Source: Cyanobacteriota bacterium (lineage in GTDB: Bacteria > Cyanobacteriota > Cyanobacteriia > Pseudanabaenales > Pseudanabaenaceae). Taken from it: a stretch of 50,011 bases of DNA. This document shows, one piece after another, positions 15,732 through 24,438 of this stretch; the stretch's first letter is position 1, and every line of letters starts with the position of its first letter. Position numbers and translations under genes: made by a program. Location: positions 1 to 50,011 of the forward strand of contig JANXUJ010000097.1 in the NCBI GenBank assembly GCA_025356295.1, in the 5' to 3' direction. Below the pieces are notes generated by a model. It was given only the letters and a program-made list of their open reading frames with translations, did not search any database and was not told where the DNA came from.

Positions 15732-18290
15732 ATGCGCGCGGTACTGATGGCGGGCGGATCGGGAACGCGATTACGCCCACTCACTTGCGATTTACCAAAA
15801 CCGATGGTACCAGTGCTAAATCGCCCAATTACCGAGCATATCCTCAACTTGCTCAAGCGACATGACATTCGCGAAGTAATTGCCACACTTCACTATCTGC
15901 CTGATATGATTCGTGAACATTTTGGAGATGGTTCAGATTTTGGTGTGAATATGATGTATGTGGTGGAAGAAGATCAACCACTGGGTACAGCTGGCTGCGT
16001 CAAAAACGTTGAGAATCTATTAGATAGTACTTTTATCGTGATCAGTGGCGATTGTATTACTGACTTTGACCTCACCGCTGCCATCAAATTTCATCAAGCC
16101 AAAAAATCACAGGCAACGCTAATTTTGCGACGAGTCAGTGAGCCAATGGCTTTTGGAGTTGTCATTACTGACGAGCAAGATCGCATCCAACGCTTTTTAG
16201 AAAAACCATCTACGAGTGAGGTTTTTTCGGATACGGTAAATACAGGTATTTATATTCTAGAACCTGAAGTTTTGGGGTTTCTGCCCGCTAATGAACCGTG
16301 CGACTTCTCTAACGATCTTTTTCCACTTCTGCTTGATCGAAATGTGCCAATGCATGGCTATATTGCTAGTGGATATTGGTGTGATATTGGCTCTCTAGAA
16401 GCGTATCGTCAGGCTCAATATGACGCAATCAGGGGACGTGTGCATTTAGATTTAGACTATGTGCAGAGACGAACAGGGTTGTGGGTGGGTCAGCACACGG
16501 TGATTTCACCAACTGTAGAGATTGAGTCGCCCGTATTGATTGGCAGTAATTGTGTGATCGGCGATCGCACTAAGATTTCGGCTGGCACAGTGATCGGCGA
16601 TCGCGTCACCATTGGCGCTGACTGCGATCTTCAGCGTCCGATTATTGGTAACAGCACTATGATCGGTGAGGAGTGCCATCTATGGGCTTGCACAGTTTCG
16701 CGTAATGTGCGGATTAATCGGCGCGCCCATGTGATGGAAGGAGCCGTAGTTGGTTCAAATTCGACTATCGGTGAAGAGGCAAGGATTTTCCCAAATGTAC
16801 GGATTTGGCCGAGCAAATATGTTGAATCTGGCGCAACTCTGACGACTAATTTAATTTGGGGAGCGATCGCCTCGCGTAATTTGTTTGGACAACATGGGGT
16901 AACGGGCTTAGCGAATATTGATATCACCCCCGAATATGCGGTGAAGCTAGGAGCCGCATATGGTGCAACTCTCAGACCCAATTCTCATGTGATGGTGTCG
17001 CGAGATCAACGCACGATTTGTCGAATGCTAACGCGATCGCTAATCTCTGGACTAATGTCTGTCGGCATCAATGTCGAAAACCTTGAAGCCACCGCGATCC
17101 CGATCGCCCGATTTATTGCCCCCAGCCTGAGAGTTGTCGGCGGCATCCATGTCAGAGTCGATCCTGATCGCAACGATTGCGTGATGATCGAGTTTCTGGA
17201 TGCCCATGGAATTAATATCAACAAAGCCACTGAAAAAAAGATTGAAAGCACATTTTTTAAAGAAGACTTCCGCCGCGCCAGAATTGAAGAAATTGGTGAA
17301 ATCAGTTACCCAACGCGTGTATTAGATTATTACAATACTGGATTTGCTAAAAATCTTGACGTTGAAGCAATTCGTTATAGCGATTGCAAAAAAATTGTAA
17401 TTGATTATGTCTACGCAGTTTCAGGAGCAGTCTTACCAAGAATTTTAGGCAAGTTTAGTACCGATGTTGTCGTTCTCAATGCCAGCCTCAATGAGACTGC
17501 ACCCGCTCCTAGCGATCGCGAAAAAATGTTGACACAACTAACCGATGTCGTTAAAGCCGTAAAAGCGAATTTTGGCGTACAGGTATATGCCAATGGTGAA
17601 AAATTTATCTTAATCGATGAATTTGGGAAGCCAATTCGTGATCAAATCTTGACTGGACTAATGGTAGAAATGGCGCTGACATCCAATCAGGGCGGAACAG
17701 TGGTCGTGCCAGTCTCGGCTTCGGGTATTGTCGAACTAATCGCTGAAAAGCATGGTGGTAAAGTGATCCGCACTAAGGCAAATCCTACAGCTTTGATGGC
17801 AACTTGCCATATTACTAAGGATATAGTTTTGGGCGGTGCGGCAGAAATGGGCTTTATCTTTCCCCAGCTTCACCCTGGGTTTGATGCGATGTTTAGCATT
17901 GCCAAAATCATGGAATGGATGACCTTACAAAAGCGATCGCTATCACAAGTGCGATTACATTTGCCGATTTGCCATTTTCGGCAGCAGACTTTGCGGTGTC
18001 CCTGGAGCGTCAAAGGTACACTCATGCGTCACTTGGTCGAATCTTATGGGCGCGAAAAAATCGAACTTATTGACGGTGTGAAGGTTTTTTATAGCGATCG
18101 CGATTGGGTTTTAGTTTTGCCTGATGCCAGCGATCCGCTTGTGCATATTTTTGCTAATGGTTTTGACACATCTTTGAGTAATGGTCAAACATGGGCTGAG
18201 AGTTACCTGCAAGATTTTTGCAGTCATATAGAGGGCTTCTGTAAATTACAAATTGCTTTGTCTAAAGACTCGATACTGCTGGACAACTAA
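15732..18290 (+). CDS. Mannose-1-P guanylyltransferase / phosphomannomutase-like fusion
   Basis: An 852-residue three-part protein. Residues 1-235 are a nucleotidyltransferase (MRAVLMAGGSGTRLRPLT, LPKPMVPVLNRP). Residues 250-370 are a left-handed beta-helix of hexapeptides (SNCVIGDRTKISAGTVIGD). From 385 to the end is a phosphohexomutase-like region. The start follows a GGAGGA site at 15723-15728; a TTG at 15714 would lie upstream of it and is not used. The fusion probably makes GDP-mannose for glycans. The mutase part lacks the serine loop TASHNP (replaced by GGIHVRVDPDRND near 469) and the DGDxDR metal loop (replaced by YANGEKFILIDEFG near 618), so it is probably not an active mutase. Such fusions are common in cyanobacteria. 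Confidence 0.88.
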   Translation: MRAVLMAGGSGTRLRPLTCDLPKPMVPVLNRPITEHILNLLKRHDIREVIATLHYLPDMIREHFGDGSDFGVNMMYVVEEDQPLGTAGCVKNVENLLDSTFIVISGDCITDFDLTAAIKFHQAKKSQATLILRRVSEPMAFGVVITDEQDRIQRFLEKPSTSEVFSDTVNTGIYILEPEVLGFLPANEPCDFSNDLFPLLLDRNVPMHGYIASGYWCDIGSLEAYRQAQYDAIRGRVHLDLDYVQRRTGLWVGQHTVISPTVEIESPVLIGSNCVIGDRTKISAGTVIGDRVTIGADCDLQRPIIGNSTMIGEECHLWACTVSRNVRINRRAHVMEGAVVGSNSTIGEEARIFPNVRIWPSKYVESGATLTTNLIWGAIASRNLFGQHGVTGLANIDITPEYAVKLGAAYGATLRPNSHVMVSRDQRTICRMLTRSLISGLMSVGINVENLEATAIPIARFIAPSLRVVGGIHVRVDPDRNDCVMIEFLDAHGININKATEKKIESTFFKEDFRRARIEEIGEISYPTRVLDYYNTGFAKNLDVEAIRYSDCKKIVIDYVYAVSGAVLPRILGKFSTDVVVLNASLNETAPAPSDREKMLTQLTDVVKAVKANFGVQVYANGEKFILIDEFGKPIRDQILTGLMVEMALTSNQGGTVVVPVSASGIVELIAEKHGGKVIRTKANPTALMATCHITKDIVLGGAAEMGFIFPQLHPGFDAMFSIAKIMEWMTLQKRSLSQVRLHLPICHFRQQTLRCPWSVKGTLMRHLVESYGREKIELIDGVKVFYSDRDWVLVLPDASDPLVHIFANGFDTSLSNGQTWAESYLQDFCSHIEGFCKLQIALSKDSILLDN

Positions 18291-18353
18291 AAAACTATAA
18301 GAAAGCTAGCGACAGCTATATTTGCTTTTATTGATTTTTATTTACTAAATGGG

Positions 18354-18384
18354 TTGACAAAACCCTATATACCTTTGCTATAGT
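18354..18384 (+). promoter_or_regulatory. Candidate promoter of tRNA-Gln
   Basis: A perfect -35 box TTGACA at 18354-18359 is followed, 19 bases later, by TATAGT at 18379-18384. A GCTATA overlapping it at 17-base spacing is an alternative -10. It lies about 45 bases upstream of the tRNA, as expected for a sigma-70 type promoter. Confidence 0.6.
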
Positions 18385-18429
18385 AGTTACCGCGCAAACA
18401 AAGAAGTTTCGCTAATAGCTAAGACACGT

Positions 18430-18501
18430 TGGGGTGTCGCCAAGTGGTAAGGCATCTGGTTTTGGTCCAGACATTCCGAGGTTCGAATCCTTGCACCCCA
18501 G
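18430..18501 (+). tRNA. trnQ: tRNA-Gln (anticodon UUG)
   Basis: A 72-base tRNA. The acceptor stem TGGGGTG (18430-18436) pairs with CACCCCA (18494-18500), with a discriminator G at 18501. The anticodon stem TCTGG (18455-18459) pairs with CCAGA (18467-18471) around the loop TTTTGGT, giving anticodon TTG at 18462-18464 (Gln). The T loop GGTTCGAATCC is canonical. CCA is not encoded. An initial U-A pair with G discriminator is usual for tRNA-Gln. Confidence 0.97.
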
Positions 18502-18520
18502 TTAATTTATTCTGAATAAT

Positions 18521-19321
18521 TTACCCCGAAAAATTATCCTTTTGCCCGCGAATTTTGGCAAATACGCGATCGCCAATCTCCGTCCCAGCCGATCGCTGAA
18601 TTGCAGGAAAATCCCAACGCATAAATGGATTAGTGCGCTTCTCTAGCCCGATGGTCGTGGGGATAGTTGCTTCACCTCTTGAACGCATCGCTGTTGCCAT
18701 CACCATGCGTTCTTGCAAGTCAGAGTTATCGCTATCAACGGTCAGCGCAAATTTAAGATTGCCGAGGGTATACTCATGGGCGCACCACACGCGAGTATCG
18801 TCAGGAAGTTGGCGTAATTGATCGAGGGAGTTGAGCATTTCTGCGGGAGTTCCTTCAAACAATCTGCCACAGCCACCCGCGAACAAAGTATCGCCACAAA
18901 ATAATTCACCGCCCTGATCACCAGTTGACTCAGAAGTTAGTTTAAATATTGGCTCAAAATAATAGGCAATATGAGCGTATGTATGCCCTGGCACAAAAAA
19001 CACTTCAGCTTCGCGATCGCCAAATTTAACGCGATCGCCTGCTTTTAAAAAAACCTGCTGATGTGGAATGCGATCGCGATCTTTTTCACCACCATAAACG
19101 ATCGCTTCGGGAAATCTTTTGAGTAGTCCTGAGTTACCACCAATATGATCGCTGTGATGATGTGTATTAAAAATGGCAACTAAGGGTGCGCCTAATTCTT
19201 CTAATTTGCTTAAGACAGCTTTCGATTCAGCAGGATCAACAACTGCGGCGATATTCTTGTCAGGATCATGCAAGACAAAAATGTAATTATCAGTTAAGAC
19301 GGGTAAACGATAGATATTCAT
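18521..19321 (-). CDS. gloB: Hydroxyacylglutathione hydrolase (glyoxalase II)
   Basis: A 266-residue metallo-beta-lactamase-fold enzyme that hydrolyses S-lactoylglutathione, the second step of methylglyoxal detoxification. FNTHHHSDHIGG near residues 51-62 is the binuclear metal site. FVPGHTYAHIAYYF near 108-121 and ELFCGDTLFAGGCGRLFEGT near 137-156 supply further ligands. WCAHEYTLGNLKFA near 180 is the glyoxalase-specific HEYTxxN motif. The C-terminal RTNPFMRW matches the glutathione-binding domain of GloB, which separates it from generic metallo-hydrolases. It is monocistronic, convergent with the tRNA gene, and acts in the cytoplasm. Confidence 0.95.
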   Translation of the reverse strand: MNIYRLPVLTDNYIFVLHDPDKNIAAVVDPAESKAVLSKLEELGAPLVAIFNTHHHSDHIGGNSGLLKRFPEAIVYGGEKDRDRIPHQQVFLKAGDRVKFGDREAEVFFVPGHTYAHIAYYFEPIFKLTSESTGDQGGELFCGDTLFAGGCGRLFEGTPAEMLNSLDQLRQLPDDTRVWCAHEYTLGNLKFALTVDSDNSDLQERMVMATAMRSRGEATIPTTIGLEKRTNPFMRWDFPAIQRSAGTEIGDRVFAKIRGQKDNFSG

Positions 19322-19387
19322 AGTTTTTGGTAGAGATCATAAGCAACGGGATGCGCTGCTTATGCTGAAAGATTATAGGTTGAGAGA

Positions 19388-21781
19388 TTATAGGTAAACT
19401 GCGATCGCTATCTCTTTTCCATTATAGAGAGCCAAATCGATAAAGTTCCCTTCTACAACTTGACCATTAACCATCATTTGTTTGACAGAACTATGGTTAA
19501 CCACAGTCAGCGAGAGAACCTTACCGCGAAACTTACGCTGTGCGGTGAAACCATTCCACGCCGCAGGAATATGTGGATCGATGATCATTCCGGCAAAAGT
19601 GGGCTGGAATCCTAAAATATGATCGACCCCAATCCTCAACATCCAGACGGCTGTACCTGTGAGCCATGAATGGCTTGCCTGTCCTTGTGTGGGGTGATCG
19701 GGACTGGTCACATATTCAGGATAAACATATGGCTCAGTCTCAAAGCGATCGCACTTTTGATCAGTTGCTTGAGATGAATTAATGGGCATCATTCGCTGAT
19801 ATATCTCCCAGCCAAACTCGACATCACCATTGAGGATTGCAGCCAACACAAACCAGGCTGAAGCATGATTAAATACCGCGCCGTTCTCTTTCTTCCCGGG
19901 TACACAGCGACTGATTAAGCCAATCGTGTCATCGATCTCAGTAAATGATGGAGCGACAATCTGCATTCCAAAAAGGGTGGCAAGATGTTCGCGACTGCTA
20001 GCCATTGCTCTGTCAGCGCGATCTTGAGGAGCTAGTCCCGAAATCACTGCCCATGATTGCGCGTTTAAAAAGATTTTGCCCTGAGTCGCAGTCGAGACCC
20101 CAATCGGTTCACCATTATCCCGAAAAGCGCGCAAATACCATTCTCCATCCCAACAAATATCATTAGTAACTTTACGAAGATGTTCGTAGAAATTTTGGAA
20201 TTTTTCGATGGTTTCGCGATCGCCTTGATGTTCACAAACTTGTAAAGACTTTTGCAAAACATAGCCCAGGAAGAAAGCACCCCAAGTTGTCTCGCCCTTA
20301 CCCTCAGAGCCAACATGATCGAGCGTATCATTCCAATCACCTGTAAAAATGCGTGGCATTCCGCGATCGCCTGTATTCGCGATCGCAAAATCTAGCGCTC
20401 TTACTAAATGCTCATAAACGCTTCCTTCAGTCTCATCGTGATAGGGAACAACTTCATCTAAAATTGAAAAATCAGCAGTTTCTTTGAGATATTCCACAAT
20501 TCCAAAGGGAATCCAGAGCGGTGTATCCGAATGATTTGTGCGTTCACCCGTATTTGTAAGCACAAAATAATTATGCAAAGTGGAACCGTCTTTAAACTGG
20601 AAGTTTAGAGCTTTGATTAGACGCGATCGCACTCGCGCAGGATCGACCATCACCACGCCGAGAATATCTTGAAAGCGATCGCGCATTCCTGTCCCAAATA
20701 GCAATCCACCGTGATAATATCCCGAGTTTCGCGCCATATCAAAGGTAACTGCCGCCTGATATTGATTCCACACATTTAACATCGCATTAAAGGCTAGGTC
20801 AGGGGTTTGTACCTGCACACAAGACAAATGCTGATCCCACTTTTGTTTGAGTTGTTGAAATTGATGATCAAGCCCTGTTCTAATAGAGGAGATGGGAGTC
20901 AGAGAAGGTTTTTCATTTTTTGGGGCGATCTCTAAAACCACTACAAAATTGATAGAACCATTTGCGACTAACTCAATCTTTGATTGCAGAGCCACCACAG
21001 GATCACCAGCCGTAATCTCTGTATTCTGCATCGCACCTGTTTCTACAGCGATCGGATTCGCTTCCGATCGCCATCGACCAATAAAAGTATCGAGACTGCT
21101 ATCAAACCCAGAAATAGGCAGGCTTTGCGAAAAATAAATCTGATACTTCCAATCAATATTTGGCTGTTTGACAGATACCCCTTTATTTAGCACCCAATAG
21201 CGGCGAGTGGCGACTAATGCTTGCAAATCTTGATCAAAATGAATATCAGTGAAATGCTTGTCATTTGGCTGATTGATTTGATCATTGAGAGCATTTCCCA
21301 TCAATAATTCTAAGAATGAATAGATTTCTAAATCTCTTGCCTGTCCCGAAAGTTCTGTTAATTCCACGCGCCAAACTTCCGCATTCTGATCAGTTGGAAC
21401 GAAGTAAGTAATCTCACCACGAATCCCATAGATTTCAGTGGTGATCTTGGTATAGCCCTGACCATGCCGACATTCATAAAAGTCATAGTCCAAGTCAATA
21501 GTTGGCGCCCAACTGAGTGACCAATATTTCCCCGTAGCCACATCTTTAATCATCACATAGCGCCCTGGACGATCCCATGGCAAACTGTTGTAACGCATCC
21601 GACTGATACGATTATCGCGTGGTGAGTCGAGGAAGCTAAAACCGCCACCTGTATGCGAAATCAGCCCCGCATATTCGCTATTCCACATATAGTTAAACCA
21701 CGGACGCGGTGTGCGCGGGTCTGTAATCACAAATTCCCGATAGTCTTCGGTGTAATATCCGTATTGGTTTGCGATCGCCAT
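19388..21781 (-). CDS. GH94-type glycoside phosphorylase
   Basis: A 797-residue protein of the cellobiose/chitobiose phosphorylase family (GH94, formerly GT36). The N-terminal beta-sandwich (residues 1-280) contains FNYMWNSEYAGLISHTGGGF. The (alpha/alpha)6 barrel follows, with GGLLFGTGMRDRFQDILGV near 370 and IFTGDWNDTLDHVG near 480; the second Asp in GDWND corresponds to the catalytic acid. Such enzymes split beta-linked disaccharides with inorganic phosphate, giving a sugar-1-phosphate. No signal peptide is present, so it acts in the cytoplasm. The substrate cannot be inferred, since the family includes cellobiose, chitobiose, laminaribiose and cyclic beta-glucan enzymes. It is transcribed alone and is divergent from the EndoU gene. 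Confidence 0.88.
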   Translation of the reverse strand: MAIANQYGYYTEDYREFVITDPRTPRPWFNYMWNSEYAGLISHTGGGFSFLDSPRDNRISRMRYNSLPWDRPGRYVMIKDVATGKYWSLSWAPTIDLDYDFYECRHGQGYTKITTEIYGIRGEITYFVPTDQNAEVWRVELTELSGQARDLEIYSFLELLMGNALNDQINQPNDKHFTDIHFDQDLQALVATRRYWVLNKGVSVKQPNIDWKYQIYFSQSLPISGFDSSLDTFIGRWRSEANPIAVETGAMQNTEITAGDPVVALQSKIELVANGSINFVVVLEIAPKNEKPSLTPISSIRTGLDHQFQQLKQKWDQHLSCVQVQTPDLAFNAMLNVWNQYQAAVTFDMARNSGYYHGGLLFGTGMRDRFQDILGVVMVDPARVRSRLIKALNFQFKDGSTLHNYFVLTNTGERTNHSDTPLWIPFGIVEYLKETADFSILDEVVPYHDETEGSVYEHLVRALDFAIANTGDRGMPRIFTGDWNDTLDHVGSEGKGETTWGAFFLGYVLQKSLQVCEHQGDRETIEKFQNFYEHLRKVTNDICWDGEWYLRAFRDNGEPIGVSTATQGKIFLNAQSWAVISGLAPQDRADRAMASSREHLATLFGMQIVAPSFTEIDDTIGLISRCVPGKKENGAVFNHASAWFVLAAILNGDVEFGWEIYQRMMPINSSQATDQKCDRFETEPYVYPEYVTSPDHPTQGQASHSWLTGTAVWMLRIGVDHILGFQPTFAGMIIDPHIPAAWNGFTAQRKFRGKVLSLTVVNHSSVKQMMVNGQVVEGNFIDLALYNGKEIAIAVYL

Positions 21782-21934
21782 TGTTTAAAATATCTCTTCT
21801 TTGTATAATGATTATGCTTATTGATTTGCTCACTGTGCGGGCAAATCACTCTCTTAGATGCTTACGAGCATCAAAAAATATAACTAGATTATCTCAATTT
21901 TTGCGAGTAGCTTCAAGTAAACCTATATAAAACT

Positions 21935-22492
21935 ATGACAAATGCATTGATTTCTAAGTTTGCAGTTGGTTTTGCCGCAATAGGTGCATTATTCAGTTCC
22001 ACCTTTCTGAATACAGTTGATCTTCAGGCGCAAATTTCGACAGCGATCGCGAGAAATCCTAACTCTACGACTATTGTCAAAGTGATTGCGCCTAAATCTC
22101 TGACAATTAATCAAAATCACCTTTTTCAAGGAGAAATTAATCGTAAAGGTTTAGCAGGTGGTTATCACCATCGCACTAATGGCAAAGATAGCGATCGCGC
22201 CAGACTGGTCAATATCGTTAGCCTAGCTAATAGTCAAGGCGTGTATATCGGTCGTGTTGAAGTTCTCAATTCTGCGACGGGTAAATGGGTTCGCAAAGTA
22301 TCTACTTCCACATTCTTTCCTGATCGCTGGTCACAATCTCAAGTTTTGTCAGAGATACAAGCTGCTTTCTCTACAGTCAATCCTCCCACAGAGCGCTGGC
22401 AAGGCACTTCACCTAGCGGATTGAGGATCGAGGGATACTACAGCAAAACCACAAATACAATTAACACCGCCTATCCAGTTTACCGTAGATGA
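21935..22492 (+). CDS. Secreted EndoU-type RNase domain protein
   Basis: A 185-residue protein with an N-terminal hydrophobic segment (about residues 8-28) that looks like a Sec signal or anchor. Residues 60-147 follow the bacterial EndoU nuclease pattern: NHLFQGEINRKGLAGGYHHR (His62, then GGYHH at 75-79), then GVYIGRVEVLN, then the hallmark KVSTSTFFPDRWS at 121-133, then an amphipathic helix VLSEIQAAFS. In the family, two His and one Lys form the metal-independent RNA-cleaving centre; His62, His78 or His79, and Lys121 are the candidates. Bacterial EndoU domains are typical toxin tips of CdiA and polymorphic toxins. Here the domain is free-standing. The stop overlaps the next gene start (ATGA), consistent with a toxin/immunity pair. 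Confidence 0.75.
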   Translation: MTNALISKFAVGFAAIGALFSSTFLNTVDLQAQISTAIARNPNSTTIVKVIAPKSLTINQNHLFQGEINRKGLAGGYHHRTNGKDSDRARLVNIVSLANSQGVYIGRVEVLNSATGKWVRKVSTSTFFPDRWSQSQVLSEIQAAFSTVNPPTERWQGTSPSGLRIEGYYSKTTNTINTAYPVYRR

Positions 22493-22824
22493 TTAATATC
22501 AAGTTCTATTACGACAAAGACAATTATTTCAAAGCTGATACTCAGCCTCAATACTTGCCACTCAGTCAATACTTTGAGTCAGAAATACAAGGCGTTGCTG
22601 CTATCTGTGAAGACCTATTAGCTATGATCAAAGAGATCGAAAAAGGCGATCGCACTCTCATCGAAGGGCTTGGCAATGGTCATGGACTAAGGCTCACATC
22701 AGACAAGGTGACTATCTGGAGCGAGTTTACAGAGACTAAATCAACATTAGAGATTTCCCTAGCTGATTTTAAACAAGCTTTAAAAGACTGCTTAAAATTT
22801 TGTGATCCAGTCAACCCGAAATAA
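22489..22824 (+). CDS. Candidate EndoU immunity protein
   Basis: A 111-residue acidic, cytoplasmic protein without a signal peptide, overlapping the EndoU gene by four bases (ATGA). Its predicted pattern is a short beta strand (MINIKFYYDKDNYF), a helix (ESEIQGVAAICEDLLAMIKE), a beta meander (GHGLRLTSDKVTIWSEF) and a C-terminal helix (SLADFKQALKDCLKFC). This loosely resembles the YacL/UPF0231 layout, but I cannot assign a family. The role as an immunity protein is inferred from three facts: strict coupling to a toxin-type RNase, small acidic composition, and cytoplasmic location. It ends 12 bases before the carbonic anhydrase gene, so all three may share a transcript. Confidence 0.6.
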   Translation: MINIKFYYDKDNYFKADTQPQYLPLSQYFESEIQGVAAICEDLLAMIKEIEKGDRTLIEGLGNGHGLRLTSDKVTIWSEFTETKSTLEISLADFKQALKDCLKFCDPVNPK

Positions 22825-22836
22825 TTTTTAAAAGCT

Positions 22837-23622
22837 ATGAGTAGAATTAGTAAAAATTTATTGCTTTGTTTGTCAATTTTATTAGCAATCACCATGATTT
22901 CAGTCATGGATTTAACATCATTATCTCCTGTTCTAGCTGCTGAACTCGCACCGCGTTGGGGTTATGGTGGGGCAGAAAACCCAACTCAATGGGGTAGTCT
23001 AAATAAGGATTTTGCACTGTGTGAGTTAGGTCGAGATCAATCACCGATTAACATCAAAAATGCTGTAGAAGATACGCCTGCAAAGATTAATTTCGATTAC
23101 AAATCTTCTCCTTTGGTTGTTGTCAATAACGGTCACACAATTCAAGTAAATTATGCAAAAGGTAGTACTGTTACTATTAATGGAGAGAAGTATGCATTAC
23201 TTCAGTTCCATTTTCATACACCCAGTGAACATGAAATCAACGATAAAGCGACAGCAATGGAACTACATCTAGTTCATCGTAATGAGGCAGGGAAACTTGC
23301 GGTAGTGGGAGTCATGCTCAATGAGGGTAAAGCAAATGCTTTGATTGAACAAGTTTGGCAAAATATCCCTGCGACTGGCAAAACCAATACAGTTAGCGAT
23401 CGCCTGATCAATGCTGCTGACTTCTTGCCCAAAAGCATGGCTTACTATAGTTATGATGGTTCTCTCACGACTCCACCATGTAGTGAAGGGGTGAAATGGA
23501 ATATCTTTGTGGAACCAATGACTATTTCTGAAGAGCAGATCGCAGCTTTTGAAAAGATTTATCAAGTCGACGCTCGACCAATTCAATCTGCTAATGGTAG
23601 AACTGTGCAGTTACATCGTTAG
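22837..23622 (+). CDS. Periplasmic alpha-type carbonic anhydrase
   Basis: A 261-residue exported zinc enzyme interconverting CO2 and bicarbonate. A signal peptide occupies about residues 1-35 (hydrophobic core LLLCLSILLAITMI, cleavage near VLAAEL). The mature enzyme starts with PRWGYGGAENPTQWG. Zinc ligands are the two His of LLQFHFHTPSEHE near residues 125-137 and the first His of MELHLVHRN near 150. GSLTTPPCSEGVKW near 210 is the substrate-pocket loop. The two Cys around the fold (CELGRDQSPI and PPCSEG) form the usual disulfide. It corresponds to the EcaA type of cyanobacteria, which acts outside the cytoplasmic membrane. The gene lies directly behind the EndoU/partner pair, 12 bases on. 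Confidence 0.95.
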   Translation: MSRISKNLLLCLSILLAITMISVMDLTSLSPVLAAELAPRWGYGGAENPTQWGSLNKDFALCELGRDQSPINIKNAVEDTPAKINFDYKSSPLVVVNNGHTIQVNYAKGSTVTINGEKYALLQFHFHTPSEHEINDKATAMELHLVHRNEAGKLAVVGVMLNEGKANALIEQVWQNIPATGKTNTVSDRLINAADFLPKSMAYYSYDGSLTTPPCSEGVKWNIFVEPMTISEEQIAAFEKIYQVDARPIQSANGRTVQLHR

Positions 23623-23672
23623 TTTTTGGCTACCTAATTTTTTAAAGTGTAAATCTAAATGAATCTAAATCA

Positions 23673-24428
23673 ATGAACGCAAATCAATGGCAATTGCGAG
23701 ATGGTGTACTAACTTGTGACTTACTCGCTGACTGGCGGCATGGATTTTTTACGCGATCGCATGATCCAAAATCACCAACTGATCTGCACCATCATCTAGC
23801 GACTTCGGGTAAAGCCTATCGCGCTAAACAAGTGCATGGAAATCGATTGATTCATGCAAATGAAATTGATGCTAATCCAAATATGCCCGAAGCGGATGGA
23901 GTGTGGGCAACGCGTGAGCAGCGTATTAATCACCATATGAATCACTCTGTATGGGTCTGCACCGCAGATTGTGTTCCTGTATTGATCGGCGATCGCCAGT
24001 CAGGTTCTGTCGCGGCGGTTCATGCAGGTTGGCGCGGTACTGCATCAGGAATCGTGACTAAGGCGATCGCCACATTATGCGATCGCGGCAGTGATTTAGC
24101 TGATTTACGCGTTGCCCTAGGTCCCGCGATTTCGGGTGAGGTTTATCAAGTTTCGCAAGAGGTCGCGCAACAGGTGATTGCCACGCTCGCCAAACCAGTT
24201 GGGATATATCCTGATGAGCATCCTGAGCGAGTGAAGTTAGATTTGCGACAGGTGCAAGTGCAGCAGCTTCAAGAATTAGGAATGGAATTAAGAAATATAG
24301 CGATCGCGCCTTACTGCACTCTACAAAGCGAAGAAATATTCTTTTCCTATCGGCGTTATTTTCTAAATGATGCTAATCCTCAGCCGAGAGTGCCACAAGT
24401 GCAGTGGTCAGGAATTGCTATTTGTTGA
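23673..24428 (+). CDS. pgeF: Peptidoglycan editing factor PgeF (YfiH/laccase-domain)
   Basis: A 251-residue protein of the YfiH/PgeF family, formerly called polyphenol oxidase or multicopper laccase domain. Signatures are AKQVHGNRL near residue 50, VWVCTADCVPVLIGD near 92, VAAVHAGWRGTASGIV near 111-126 and LGPAISGEVYQV near 150. The conserved His, Cys and His form a zinc site. The E. coli protein removes wrongly incorporated L-Ser from the muropeptide precursor; related proteins act on purine nucleosides. It is cytoplasmic. It follows carbonic anhydrase after 50 bases and is convergent with potD, with about 10 bases between stops. Confidence 0.92.
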   Translation: MNANQWQLRDGVLTCDLLADWRHGFFTRSHDPKSPTDLHHHLATSGKAYRAKQVHGNRLIHANEIDANPNMPEADGVWATREQRINHHMNHSVWVCTADCVPVLIGDRQSGSVAAVHAGWRGTASGIVTKAIATLCDRGSDLADLRVALGPAISGEVYQVSQEVAQQVIATLAKPVGIYPDEHPERVKLDLRQVQVQQLQELGMELRNIAIAPYCTLQSEEIFFSYRRYFLNDANPQPRVPQVQWSGIAIC

Positions 24429-24438
24429 ATTTAATCTT

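Noticed and set aside
15714..15732. TTG at 15714 as the start of the guanylyltransferase fusion
   Set aside because: The GGAGGA site lies after it and right before the ATG at 15732, where the family motif begins.
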